Assembly (NCBI RefSeq): GCF_000344685.1
Contig: NW_006920411.1
Location: forward strand, 1,677,626-1,741,625
DNA length: 64,000 nt
Reading direction: 5' to 3'
Source of the DNA: Gloeophyllum trabeum ATCC 11539
Lineage: Eukaryota > Basidiomycota > Agaricomycetes > Gloeophyllales > Gloeophyllaceae
In this document: one piece after another, positions 22,713 to 33,045 of the stretch
Layout of the letters: each line of letters starts with the position of its first letter
Numbering within the stretch: position 1 is the first letter of the stretch
The notes under the pieces: generated by a model
What the model was told of the DNA's origin: nothing
Database searches by the model: none
What the model saw: the letters and a program-made list of their open reading frames with translations, nothing else
Position numbers and translations under genes: made by a program

Positions 22713-23700
22713 ATGGACCATATTGACGTGAATATTCAGCAGCTGAAGAGCGGGGAGGTTAACCTGGGTGTAAGTGCGACATTGTGTATTGTTCCGCTAC
22801 CGATATTCATGGCACGGGTAGACCTCGATCATGGCAGTCCAATTCGATGGAGGAGTTGTGGTCGGCGCAGACAGTCGGACAACTACTGGCAGCTACATTG
22901 TAAGTCTAGATATAACAGTCAAAGGTTTCCTCGCTGAACCCTCAAAGGCCAACCGTGTAACAGATAAGTTAACATATGTGCACGATCGCATATACTGCTG
23001 CCGATCCGGGTCTGCCGCGGACACCCAGGCCGTCGCGGACATCGTGCATTACTATCTGCAGATGTACACGTATGTCCAGTCGCAGCAGCATCGTGTGTTT
23101 CGCGCGAACTGACTACTTGTTATCCAGTCAGACAAGTGGCGAAGCACCTCCAGTGCACACAGCGGCTACTCTGTTCCAGAAGTTATGTTACGAGAACAAG
23201 GACGCCTTGAGTGCTGGTATCATTGTTGCTGGATGGGACAAGGAGGTGGGTCCCAGTGTGTACAACATTCCGCTAGGCGGAGGTTTGTTCAGGCAGCCGT
23301 GGGCAATCGGCGGTACGTTGTCCAGTAAAACCATCGTTGTATGGACGCTCATAATCATGTAGGCTCTGGATCGACGTACGTCTATGGTTATTGTGATGCT
23401 ACCTACAAGGAGGGCTGGGGGAGAGATGAAACGGTCAACTTCGTGAAAAACAGTAAGTGCAATTGTTTCCTCGGTCCAAGCATTGCTGACGAGTGGCGGA
23501 CAGCATTGGCTCTGGCCATGTCTCGAGACGGGTCGTCGGGAGGTGTCATCCGCATGTGTGTAATCACGGAGGATGGGGTCGAGAGACTGTTCGTGCCCGG
23601 GGATCAGCTACCCAGATTCTGGGAGGGTAAGGAAGTCTTGGGGTTGCCAGTCTTCAAGGAGAAGGCACATGCGCCCGTGCCCATGGCGGTGGAATCATAA
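22713..23700 (+). CDS. PRE3: 20S proteasome catalytic subunit beta-1 (PSMB6/Pre3 type, caspase-like)
   Basis: ATG at 22713 in a CCACC context. A 19-residue propeptide ends ...GEVNLG, and the splice to the next exon creates [13 protein letters not shown], placing the catalytic Thr1 immediately after the Gly of the autocleavage site. Counting from Thr1, Asp17 ([13 protein letters not shown]) and Lys33 (ANRVTDK) fall in the right places. The rest is typical of beta-1: [100 protein letters not shown], ending [11 protein letters not shown] with TAA 23698-23700. Beta-1 supplies the post-acidic (caspase-like) activity. Five or six introns, one splitting ANRVTDK from the previous exon. Confidence 0.96.
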
Positions 23701-23800
23701 GAGACCACCAAGTGTATGTTAGCCAGATGGATGATTTGATGGTTCTGTTCCTTTGCACCACCGATGACTGATGCTGAGTCATGATGGATCCGTTAGATAA

Positions 23801-25306
23801 TTACAGGCCAGGATCCTCCCAGCCTCCTGCTGTCGGGACCTGAGGATCATCCCATCCAGCGCCTTCCCATATCCTAACTCTCCACAGAGCCGTTGCGAAC
23901 GGTACGACATCCGCTCGATCCAACGTCGCGGAACTGGAATACACCACAAACGCATGACTTGCCGTTTCCTCCTGTTTTCTTCTGCCGCTATCAAAGTGTT
24001 TGAGATTTGAACCTGACTGTTTGCGTTCTTGGTATCGTGCTCGTCGTTCCATTTTCAAAAGGCGCGTCAGAAGAGCATGAAATGCTGTGCGATGAGATCT
24101 CTTGGGGAAAAGCGCCACGCCGTTGTACAGGGGAATATTGGCTGCCGGGAGGATATCGCCTATGTCATCACCGACGTGCAGCGCCGTCGACGTTGAATGC
24201 AGCACCGATAGAGGCGGTAACTCCCTGCGCGTCCTCGTAGGCAAGTCGTCCGCGAAATCTGTGTGAGGGGAAGAGATCATCGTGGGCTGTGGCCTTGCTT
24301 TTATCTGGGGATCTCGATTGACCGGAGGGCACACCACTACAGCAATCGCGGCCCTTTGCGATAAGATGCCAGTCTCTTTGAGTTCCTTCCATTCCGCCCG
24401 CGTGAGCTTGCGGATTAGTGGGGAGCTCAGGGACCCACGGGGTATGCATTGGAGTCGATCTCCCAGAATTTCTAGCTCTTGTAAGACTCTCAGTCGCAGC
24501 AGATGACCTATTTGTTCAGTCAAGTGCGCGTGCGCATTGGCTTGCGGTGATAGCCTTCTGTACGACCCTGAATGAGGTTAGAAAGGCTGTATGGTGGAAA
24601 TAGTCCTGCGCAAACCTCTTTCCATGAGTTGTTGTACTGCCGTCTTCCAGCATACCACGTAGCCTCCCGTAGTCGATTTACGAGCCTTGAACCTCGGATG
24701 CTCTATGCCGTCCGGAAGTAGAAATTGTTTTGGTCGCAACGAAACTGTCGCTGGTTGCTGCATAACCGCCATGCGGAGCATGAAATCTAGCTGACCATGA
24801 GCGTCTGTGATTTAGGGGGGGGGGGGCTATTTCGTCCTTACCGGAAGGCAGACATCTTCCAGTCAACATGCAGACTCTCAGAGGAGACAAGAGCATGCGT
24901 ACTCGATACCGCGCCGTCGTGTCAAGCGAGGTTTTTACCAAGAGAACGGAGACAACTCACAGTAAGGGCTCGACCACCAAGCTTTCTCCTGCGCAGTCAT
25001 GTCCCTTGGAACATCGTGTTCTGATCCTCTTGTACTTGCAGGATAGTTTCTAACACGCCCTGAAGCCGCCGGCGGGCGAGGGGGTAGTGATTTGTGGCGA
25101 ATATATCCTTTAGCATCGACGACTGGATTGACAGTGTCTACAAGGATGGACTGTGAATGATCGTTGGACTCAGCCCTCAAGGACGGAATCGGTTGTAGAA
25201 GAGAGGTCTTCCTGCGCCTCCTAGGCAGTAAAAGGGGAGGCTTGGAAAGAGGCTCTGCCTTGGCTTTCTGAAGGCGTTCCAAAAGACGTGGGAGGAGACG
25301 CGGCAT
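23801..25306 (-). CDS. Conserved hypothetical protein, probably mitochondrial
   Basis: ATG at 25304-25306. The N-terminus (MPRLLPRLLERLQKAKAEPL, then LLLPRRRRKTSLLQ) is rich in Arg/Leu without acidic residues, like a mitochondrial targeting sequence. Exons splice to YPASTRGSEHDVPRDMTAQE KAWWSSPYC, a segment SPLRVCMLTGRCLPS, then DFMLRMAVMQQPATVSLRPK, a short domain FLLPDGIEHPRFKARKSTTG GYVVCWK, a helix LRVLQELEILGDRLQCIPRG and a basic C-terminal part ending GWEDPGL (TAA 23801-23803). I do not recognise a named family; a role in mitochondrial gene expression is a guess from composition. An intron near 24826 contains a run of about 11 G (C on the coding strand). A Tc1/mariner-like element begins 5 bp upstream of the start codon, so its original promoter has been displaced by about 2.3 kb. 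Confidence 0.72.
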
Positions 25307-25312
25307 CCGTTA

Positions 25313-25638
25313 TTGCTGTTCTGAGAAATGTTGGCCGCGCGGGAAAAATGCAACGAAGTGGGCGCGCGCGAGTTCTGTTTGCGCGTTCAGCGGTGTCTGT
25401 CACTTTCACTTTGTATCTCGACGAATACATATGCTATTACTACAATACCTATACCGTCGTGATCCTCTCGTCGAGCTCTAGGTGCTGGTCTCAGAATCAA
25501 CCCAGTCTGACAACTTTCCACTCCGACCTTCCGGACGACCCCTTCTGTGCAACTTTACGCGTTTATCTTGTCAACGGCACCTCCTCTCAACTTCGGACTT
25601 CTGCGTACGTCGAGTCTATCCACCAGTGCAGGTGCACA
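25313..25638 (+). repeat. Left terminal inverted repeat (about 326 bp)
   Basis: Matches the reverse complement of 27264-27589 essentially base for base from TTGCTGTTCTGAG to GGTGCACA; the copies diverge immediately inside (ATTGTATTGG versus ATCATTTTGG). The repeat contains a GC-rich GCGCGCGCGAG stretch near 25361. Confidence 0.9.
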
Positions 25639-25687
25639 GATTGTATTGGGACTACCTAGCTGCAAAGACCCGAAAGCACACTCAGTC

Positions 25688-26780
25688 ATGCACGGCCAAA
25701 AGGTTTCCGAAGATCTCTGCCGTGCGATAATGCGCATGCTACCCCTCCTAAGCCGAGATGACATTGAGGCAGTTTACGGGTGTCAGTAAGCGGCAGATAA
25801 GGAGGATAGCCCNNNNNNNNNNNNNNNNNNNNNNNNNNNNNNNNNNNNNNNNNNNNNNNNNNNNNNNNNNNNNNNNNNNNNNNNNNNNNNNNNNNNNNNN
25901 NNNNNNNNNNNNNNNNNNNNNNNNNNNNNNNNNNNNNNNNNNNNNNNNNNNNNNNNNNNNNNNNNNNNNNNNNNNNNNNNNNNNNNNNNNNNNNNNNNNN
26001 NNNNNNNNNNNNNNNNNNNNNNNNNNNNNNNNNNNNNNNNNNNNNNNNNNNNNNNNNNNNNNNNNNNNNNNNNNNNNNNNNNNNNNNNNNNNNNNNNNNN
26101 NNNNNNNNNNNNNNNNNNNNNNNNNNNNNNNNNNNNNNNNNNNNNNNNNNNNNNNNNNNNNNNNNNNNNNNNNNNNNNNNNNNNNNNNNNNNNNNNNNNN
26201 NNNNNNNNNNNNNNNNNNNNNNNNNNNNNNNNNNNNNNNNNNNNNNNNNNNNNNNNNNNNNNNNNNNNNNNNNNNNNNNNNNNNNNNNNNNNNNNNNNNN
26301 NNNNNNNNNNNNNNNNNNNNNNNNNNNNNNNNNNNNNNNGGGTGCGTACATGATAGATTTCATGTCCGCGCAGGTCAAGACTGAAAATGTATATCATAGT
26401 TTCTGCAAGGATGTCTTGAACAGAACTGCGACTACTACCTTGACGACTTGCAAGCGGCACTTGCAGAAACTCGCGGTTCACATGTAAGCCGCGCCTCTGT
26501 TGCGGAGGCATTGCAACGCCTAGGTCAGACAAGGAAGAGGGTAAGCCTCCAGTGTGCTGCCTAGTATCATACTTAGGTAGACCCGGATCGTTTGCCTACA
26601 GATAACGAAAAAGGCGCTTGAACGCGATGAAGATGTTCGAGCCGACTTCCGTTTCCATATGGGCATTCATTATAGCCCCGAGCAGCTAGTATTTGTAGAT
26701 GAAAGTTCCTGTGATCGAAGGACTGCGCGTCGACTCTATGGCCGGGCTCGCCGGGGACACCGGGCTTTCAACTGCGAAGG
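25688..26780 (+). pseudogene. Broken Tc1-like DDE transposase fragment
   Basis: The frame from ATG 25688 (MHGQKVSEDLCRAIMRMLPL LSRDDIEA) is followed in the next frame by FTGVSKRQIRRI, a helix-turn-helix of the transposase DNA-binding domain, so one base appears inserted near 25772. After the N gap the protein resumes with YLDDLQAALAETRGSHVSRA SVAEALQRLG, an intron at about 26540-26601, then ITKKALERDEDVRADFRFHM and the first catalytic-Asp motif QLVFVDESSCDRRTARRLYG RARRGHRAF. Downstream of about 26780 no second Asp or third Asp/Glu motif is found before the right repeat, so the catalytic core is truncated. The element is presumably non-autonomous. The gap could hide part of the coding sequence, but not the missing C-terminal half. 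Confidence 0.8.
25813..26339. other. Assembly gap (527 N)
   Basis: Unsequenced bases inside the transposon. The flanks do not overlap each other, so this is likely a true gap rather than a false one. Confidence 0.99.
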
Positions 26781-27263
26781 TGTACGCAATCTGAGTGCAC
26801 CCTTGTAGTTTGGGCGTGGTTTCGGGTAAGACTTTGGTGAGGGAGGAGTTGCATTGAGCCGTTCCTTGCTGGGGGTGTTCTTGTTGTTCTGCTTTCTGCC
26901 TCTACCTCGGCCAGAGCCTGTCTTGCCCCTCTTCGCTTGCTGCTGCCCACGTTGATTGACCATTAGTGTCGAGTCAGAGGAGTATATGTGGACGGTACAG
27001 CAGAAGTTGTTCGCCACTTGAATATATAGCCTCGGTTATCCTCTATCCCCAAAAAGTCATTATGAGACCCAGTATATATTAAATTGGACAACAGGACACT
27101 ACTGAACATACAGCACATTTTGAAAGTTGTATCATAAGTGGCAGAGATATAGTATAATAGGATTCCACCACGGGTGCACTCATTAGTGCTTCCAGGCGGA
27201 ACTCACGAGGGAAACAACCTTAGGGAACACAGTAGACCAAGCTCCACCTGATCCAAAATGATT

Positions 27264-27589
27264 TGTGCACCTGCACTGGTGGATAGACTCGACGTACGCA
27301 GAAGTCCGAAGTTGAGAGGAGGTGCCGTTGACAAGATAAACGCGTAAAGTTGCACAGAAGGGGTCGTCCGGAAGGTCGGAGTGGAAAGTTGTCAGACTGG
27401 GTTGATTCTGAGACCAGCACCTAGAGCTCGACGAGAGGATCACGACGGTATAGGTATTGTAGTAATAGCATATGTATTCGTCGAGATACAAAGTGAAAGT
27501 GACAGACACCGCTGAACGCGCAAACAGAACTCGCGCGCGCCCACTTCGTTGCATTTTTCCCGCGCGGCCAACATTTCTCAGAACAGCAA
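27264..27589 (-). repeat. Right terminal inverted repeat (about 326 bp)
   Basis: Inverted partner of 25313-25638. Ends CTCAGAACAGCAA next to the TA at 27590-27591. Confidence 0.9.
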
Positions 27590-27940
27590 TAAGCTGTTTC
27601 CTCCTGGCGCGTTGTGTCGCGTAACATCGTGGGTCCACAATTATGGTTCATCAATTCGCGATCGTGAGCTCTCCTCTACAGTACGTTCCATTCGTATAGG
27701 ACTATGATCGTCACTGTTATGCGTCGGAGAATCCATCAGCATTAGATCAATATTCTCTTCAAGCTACTCCCGTCTGGCCCGGAGTGACCCCGAGCCGTGA
27801 TTTGCGGTCGATCGGCACGTTCAGCAGACCTCCCAGCCTATCTAGAACCTCGTTTATGTACGATGCCTCTGCAATTCAAACCGCCTCTTTGCCATAGGTC
27901 GCCCAGCTTGAAGAGCCACGATCATCGTCTGCCGGAAATC

Positions 27941-29585
27941 ATGGGTGATGCCACTGCGCTCAACGATGGGGGAGCCGTTACCATTGCCATCATCGGATGC
28001 GGCCAGAGAGGAAAGGTGCGGTAGCTCCGATCACTCTTCTCTAGTTCCCGGCAATGACTAGACCCTTGACCTCGTAGGCTTATGCGGAATACGCCCTGTG
28101 CGAACCCTCCAAATGCAAAGTCGTCGCAATGGCAGAACCCCGTCCCAATACATGCGCCCTGTTTGCGCAGACACATGCCATAGACGGAACTCTAGTATTC
28201 CGGGACTGGAGAGATCTGCACAAGGCGTCAGCGGAGACTCTCAAAACAGTTGGGCATCGCCTTGCTGATGTGGTGGTGGTCGCTGTGCAGGATAGTATGC
28301 ATCTTGAAGTTGTGGAAGCGTTCGCCAAGCAGGGATATCATATTTTGTGTGAGAAGCCTATGGCTACCAGCCTCAAGGACATAGTAAAGATGGAGACTGC
28401 TGTGAAGAAGGCTGGGATCATCTTTGGTATGGGACACGGTGAGTTATGGTGCTTCTCTCTCCCGCCCGGCAACTTCGCTCACATAACTCAACCAGTGCTA
28501 AGATATTCGCCGTATAGCAAAGCAATCACAGAGATAGTACGATCGGGAGCACTGGGAGAGCTAATCAACGCTGTGCACGTAGAACCTATTGGGTACTACC
28601 ACTTCGCGCATTCATACGTACGAGGGAGTTGGGCGCAGCAGACAGAGAGTTCTTTCTCGTTGATGACGAAGAGTTGTCAGTTCGTACATTCTCATTGCGT
28701 TTCGTAATGACCCATGTTCACACGACTGATAGTGATATTGATTTATTATGCAATTGGTTTGCTCCCGCAACCCCTGCGCGAATCTCGTCATTTGGTTCTC
28801 TCAAGCACTTCCGCAAAGCATCTAAGCCAGCCGCCGCGGGAGACGCTCAGCAATGCCTCGATTGTAACTACGAACGAGAGTGTCCTTACAGCGCGAAGAA
28901 AAGTGCGTCATCTCCTGCTGTCTTACTTGCGTGGACTTTCTCAGCCTGCACCTGTAGTCTACCTGGATCCCGTTTCCCGCCATGACAAGGGATGGCCAGC
29001 GTCAACCATTATAGATGGAATCCCAGACCTTGAGAATATTCATGAGGCCTTGAAGAAAGGCCCCTACGGCCGCTGCGTATACGAGTCGACGAATGATGTA
29101 TGTGATAACCAGGTGGGATGGCTTCCACTGTCCAGCTATCTTAGCCAGCCTGCCTGATCATTTCTACGTAGGTCGTCAACCTAGAGTTCTCCAATGGGTC
29201 AACAGCTTCGTTCACCATGGTTGCATTCACGTCTCTCATTTGCGAGCGGCAAAGTCGCTTGCATTTCACGCATGGGGAGATTGTCGGTGACATGTCTACT
29301 TTCACAGTCACCGATTTCCGGACGAAAGTGTCCACATTGCACACGCCTCGTCTCGAAGGCGGCGGCCACGGCGGTGGGGATTTGGGTTTGATCAGGACAT
29401 TCGTGGACGCTGTAAGAGCTGGTAAGCAGGAAATGGTCGGCACGAACATCGATGAAGTCGTGAGGAGCCACCTCACTGTTTTCGCTGCGGAGTCCAGCCG
29501 GAAGGAAGGCAGGGTCGTGGACTGCTTGGAGTATGAGAAGGGAGTGAGGGAAGAATTTGGGCACTCAGCGGAGGATAGTGGGTGA
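27941..29585 (+). CDS. NAD(P)-dependent oxidoreductase, Gfo/Idh/MocA family
   Basis: ATG at 27941. The Rossmann start VTIAIIGCGQRGK (GxGxxG-like) is followed after an intron by AYAEYALCEPSKCKVVAMAE PRPN, DVVVVAVQDSMHLEVVEAFA and the family motif YHILCEKPMATSLKDI. The C-terminal substrate domain includes LINAVHVEPIGYYHFAHSYV RGSW, DIDLLCNWF, DCNYERECPYSAKK, HDKGWPASTIIDGIPDLENI, YGRCVYESTNDVCDNQ, VVNLEFSNGSTASFTMVAFT and VDAVRAGKQEMVGTNIDEVV, ending HSAEDSG with TGA 29583-29585. Members reduce or oxidise sugars, inositol or dihydrodiols; the Cys-rich DCNYERECPYSAKK segment is typical of a fungal subgroup of unknown substrate. About five introns; coding appears intact. It stands alone between a transposon and the oxalate decarboxylase. 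Confidence 0.9.
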
Positions 29586-30577
29586 GGTTGCGGGGCCTTC
29601 CCTGCGCGTTGTGGTCGGGGTGTCCTTGATACCGATGGCGCATAATTTATTTATTTTGGGTTTACGTTGAAGTTTGGGTTCGTGTTCTATTTGCAGTTGT
29701 CAGCTTACTATCGTTTGCTTGTCTGTTGCCCGATAGTCGAACTATGGTGCTGTGAGGTAGCCATGTGGTCTTGCTCCCGACATGCTGGTAAGTGGTGAGC
29801 TTCGATCAAGGTTAGCCCTCAAGCCTCGGGTTAGAGCCAACATGTCCGACGATCTTCAGAAACCCTAAGAATGGGCTAGAGTTATATTTTTAGCAACATT
29901 CGCACTTGTTCCGACATCCCCCGTCCTAGCTCTGTGCACCGTGATTGGCGGGCGCTTGTCAACTCACTATATTCCGCAAAACCCGTCGTCTATTGCAATG
30001 TATATCGAGCTGAGTCGGAGAGCCAAGTACATTGCTTGCATTGCAATGCTGGTCTATCTCAGTTCATTGCTATGTATTAAGAGCTCGGGAGAAGGGTTAT
30101 CGATGATATCGCTACATATTAATGAGCGCCTCACAAGTATATCGCACCGTGTCGAGATTCTTCACCTCACCGGTAGATGATGGAGACTATCTATTCTTGA
30201 TGGTCCTATCTTTACTACGGGCTCTCCTGACAGGTTACAGACCAGGTTTCATCCTTGGCCCAGTAGAGTACGTATTGACGACTCCGCAGTTTCAATCTCA
30301 TCAATGCCAGCTGCAATTCGGATATCGGGGGTACGTTGATTCGCTCTTGCTGGTTCGGCGTCTCTCATAATTCTCCGACCCATCCTTGAAGGAGCCATTG
30401 CAGCTGACGCGGAATAGTCAGTTCCATCAGGATCAGGTCCATATGGTCAAGCATTCTCTATATTTTTACCTCCTCGCAAGATGGCTAATTCCTTGATGGA
30501 AAATTTACTTGGGCCTCCGGTCCCACCTACTCCGGTGAACACCACACAGTCGGACATACTGAGGGTGTTTCACTGCG
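29586..30577. other. Intergenic region upstream of oxalate decarboxylase
   Basis: About 1 kb, AT-richer than neighbouring genes, without a supported coding frame. It contains the promoter of the downstream secreted enzyme. No repeat was recognised. Confidence 0.5.
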
Positions 30578-30584
30578 TATAAAA
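30578..30584 (+). promoter_or_regulatory. TATA box of the oxalate decarboxylase gene
   Basis: TATAAAA lies 59 bp before the predicted start codon at 30643, in the context GCGTATAAAAGC. A strong TATA box fits an inducible secreted enzyme. Confidence 0.65.
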
Positions 30585-30642
30585 GCTAGACCTGGTGCCC
30601 TTTGTATCAGCAGGAAAAATCTCCTGCTTTGTCTGCTGCGCG

Positions 30643-33045
30643 ATGTTTCTTCTCTCAGTGACCCATATCTTCTTGTCTCTGTCAGCGTTCGTATGCGCCG
30701 CACCTGCAGGCACGACGTCGGCGTCGGCAGCAGATTCAAGCCCTACTGTTCCCCTGGCCAGCGACAACCCGAATTACCCTCTCTGGAATGACACTGTGGA
30801 TTACCCTCCTCAGCCCATTCGCGGACCATTTGGGGCAAATCAGCTCGGGCCTCAGAACATCGCCATGTAAGCACCACACCAGGCGTCTAAGCGAACAACC
30901 CCTCACTGTGTGTTATAGTGACAAGCAGAATCCGGATCTGCTGGCTCCTCCCACTACAGATGCAGGAACGGTGTATGGCTTCAGAGGTTGCTGCTGCCCA
31001 CTCACACTAACGCCATCATGCAGTCTAAATGCAAAGTGGCCGCTCGCTTTAAGTCACAATCAGTTGCACACGGGAGGCTGGGCCCGTCAACAGAACAGTA
31101 CGCTTTAGACATGTTCTGAACATATCTGTCTACTTACCAACTGACTACGGTATAGCTCAGGAACTTCCTATAGCTACGCGTAAGGTTGGGCTCGGGCATG
31201 ATGTTTTGGATACTAACGCCCGTCCCAGAGATGGCGGGCGTCGACATGCGGCTCGAACCCGGTGCGATTCGGTAGGGTCTTTCTACTTGAAAGTACTTTC
31301 GTCATCTAAAACCCCCTAGTGAATTGCATTGGCATTCTGCAGACGAAGTATGATTTTGAGTCGAATATCAGTGGGATGCACTACTGATCCATGATGATAA
31401 TAGTGGGCGTACATTCTGAAGGTACAGGGTGACTCTCTGTTCCATGAGGAATCCGCCATTGATTTTTGACCTGATTCCAGGGCTCTACTCAAGTTACTGC
31501 AGTTGACCAGGACGGCAGGAATTTCCTGGAGACTCTGGTAAACATACTCGTAGGTATCGAGTGAAGATTCCCTGATGAAGAGCGCACGATCTAGAACCAG
31601 GGTGACTTATGGTATTTCCCCGCTGGAGTCCCTCATTCGTTACAGGCCACCGACGATAACCCCGAGGGATGTGAATTTATCCTGGTAGTCATTCAGATTT
31701 TCTTTCCGGTGCTTCGCTGCTCAATAGTTGCCTCTCAAGGTGTTCGACTCTGGAGATTTCAGCGATTTCGGAACGTTCTTGGTAAGTTTATAGGAGCTGT
31801 GATTGTGTATATGCATACTCAATCCTGTTTCCAGCTCACTGACTGGCTGGCGCACGTCCCCAAAGAGGTTATTGCCAAAAACTTCGGATCAGATATAGCA
31901 GCCTGGAATGGGATCCCAGGAGAGCAGCTCTATATCTTCCCAAGCAGTGCGTACTTTATTTTCCGTATCTTCCAAGAATCCTTATCCGTTACTATCCTTG
32001 CGCGCGTTGTTCTTAAATCCGATGGTAAAAAGACCCTCCACCCGACAATGCGACATCACCTTCTGATCCACAAGGGTCAGTCCCTGAATCATTCGGGTAC
32101 AGGTTCTCCCAAGTTCCTGCTACTCAATTAGCTGGGGGCACCGTGAAGGTGGCGGATTCCAGGACCTTCAAGGCTGCGAAGAAAATCGCTGTTGCGGAGG
32201 TCACTGTCGAGCCTGGAGCGATGAGGCAAGTGCATGGTATGACTTCTTTGTGAAGACATACTGACAGACAAACGACTGGTTCAGGGAGCTTCATGTCAAT
32301 ATCATTCTTGCAATTTTTTTCGCGTAGAGAGCCACTGATGGAGATTTCGATCTGCAGTGGCACCCTACTGAAGATGAATGGGCGTTCTTCCTGTAAGTGA
32401 CTTCTCACGCAGGTCGAACAGGGTGTGATTGACCAGATTCTTGGTTATACAGGGAAGGTAATGCTCGCATGACTATGTTCGCGGCCGAGGGAAATGCAGC
32501 TACATTTGACTTCCAGGCAAGTTTCTATGTGTACGGCGCATATTCACCACGAACTGATTTCATTGCTCAGGGCGGTGACATCGGTGCGTGGCATATTCTG
32601 TGGTTGTGGACTTTGCGACGACACTTGACGCATGGATGAAGCCTATGCACCTTCACCTTATGGTACATCTCTCTCTATTAACTAAATGTTTCGTCCTCAT
32701 CATACTCCACGTAGGTCATTATGTGGAAAACACGGGAAACACAACTTTGCACTATCTGGAGATATTCCACACTGGTGAGTACCTTCAAGAACGCCGTTAC
32801 TCAGATACCGGCCTTGACTATACTCTAAGACATCTACCAAGATGTAAGCTTGAGCCAGGTATGCCCCGTTGTATTCTCGAGCGCACCGTACAGTCATGAT
32901 GTGCATTTGTCTCTGGTAGTGGTTGGCCTTGGTTCCGCCGGCTCTGGTCAAGGCACACCTCAACATATCCGACGAGTTGATAGCGACATTCAACAAGACC
33001 AAAGCAACCGTGGTCGCTCCGGACCCCTATCTCAAAGCATTTTGA
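30643..33045 (+). CDS. Secreted bicupin oxalate decarboxylase
   Basis: ATG at 30643 starts a signal peptide (MFLLSVTHIFLSLSAFVCA, cleavage before APAG). The mature start has the family motif DNPNYPLWNDT...PQPIRGPFGANQLGPQNI, then NAKWPLALSHNQLHTGGWAR QQN. Cupin 1 contains ELHWHSADEWAYILKGSTQV (HxH...E manganese ligands) and GDLWYFPAGVPHSLQA; the linker is LTDWLAHVPKEVIAKNF and YIFPSNPPPDNATSPSDPQG. Cupin 2 has MRELHWHPTEDEWAFFLEGN and GHYVENTGNTTLHYLEIFHT; the end is SDELIATFNKTKATVVAPDP with TGA 33043-33045. The enzyme converts oxalate to formate and CO2 outside the cell. The gene is cut by about 17 introns with exons as small as 18 nt (WAYILK); one intron (donor GCAAGT near 32224) is of GC-AG type. 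With these splices every family motif is kept, so I judge it intact rather than a pseudogene. Confidence 0.92.

Larger units (their letters stand above)
25313..27589 (+). mobile_element. Tc1/mariner-like DNA transposon with long terminal inverted repeats
   Basis: The element is bordered by TA on both sides (25311-25312 and 27590-27591), the target duplication expected for Tc1/mariner. Its ends are inverted copies of about 326 bp starting TTGCTGTTCTGAGAAATGTT. It carries a defective transposase. A 527-base gap of N (25813-26339) lies inside, so total length is approximate. The near identity of both long ends implies a recent insertion. It sits in the 5' flank of the minus-strand gene at 23801-25306. 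Confidence 0.88.

Noticed and set aside
25288..25659. Protein-coding frame inside the left inverted repeat
   Set aside because: The same frame appears in the right repeat because the arms are inverted copies; it is transposon end sequence.
30643..33045. Oxalate decarboxylase as a pseudogene
   Set aside because: Frame breaks all coincide with valid GT-AG or one GC-AG intron, and every cupin motif is restored by splicing.
27941..33045. Secondary-metabolite cluster (oxidoreductase plus neighbours)
   Set aside because: No backbone synthase, P450 or cluster regulator is nearby; the oxidoreductase and oxalate decarboxylase are unrelated single genes.
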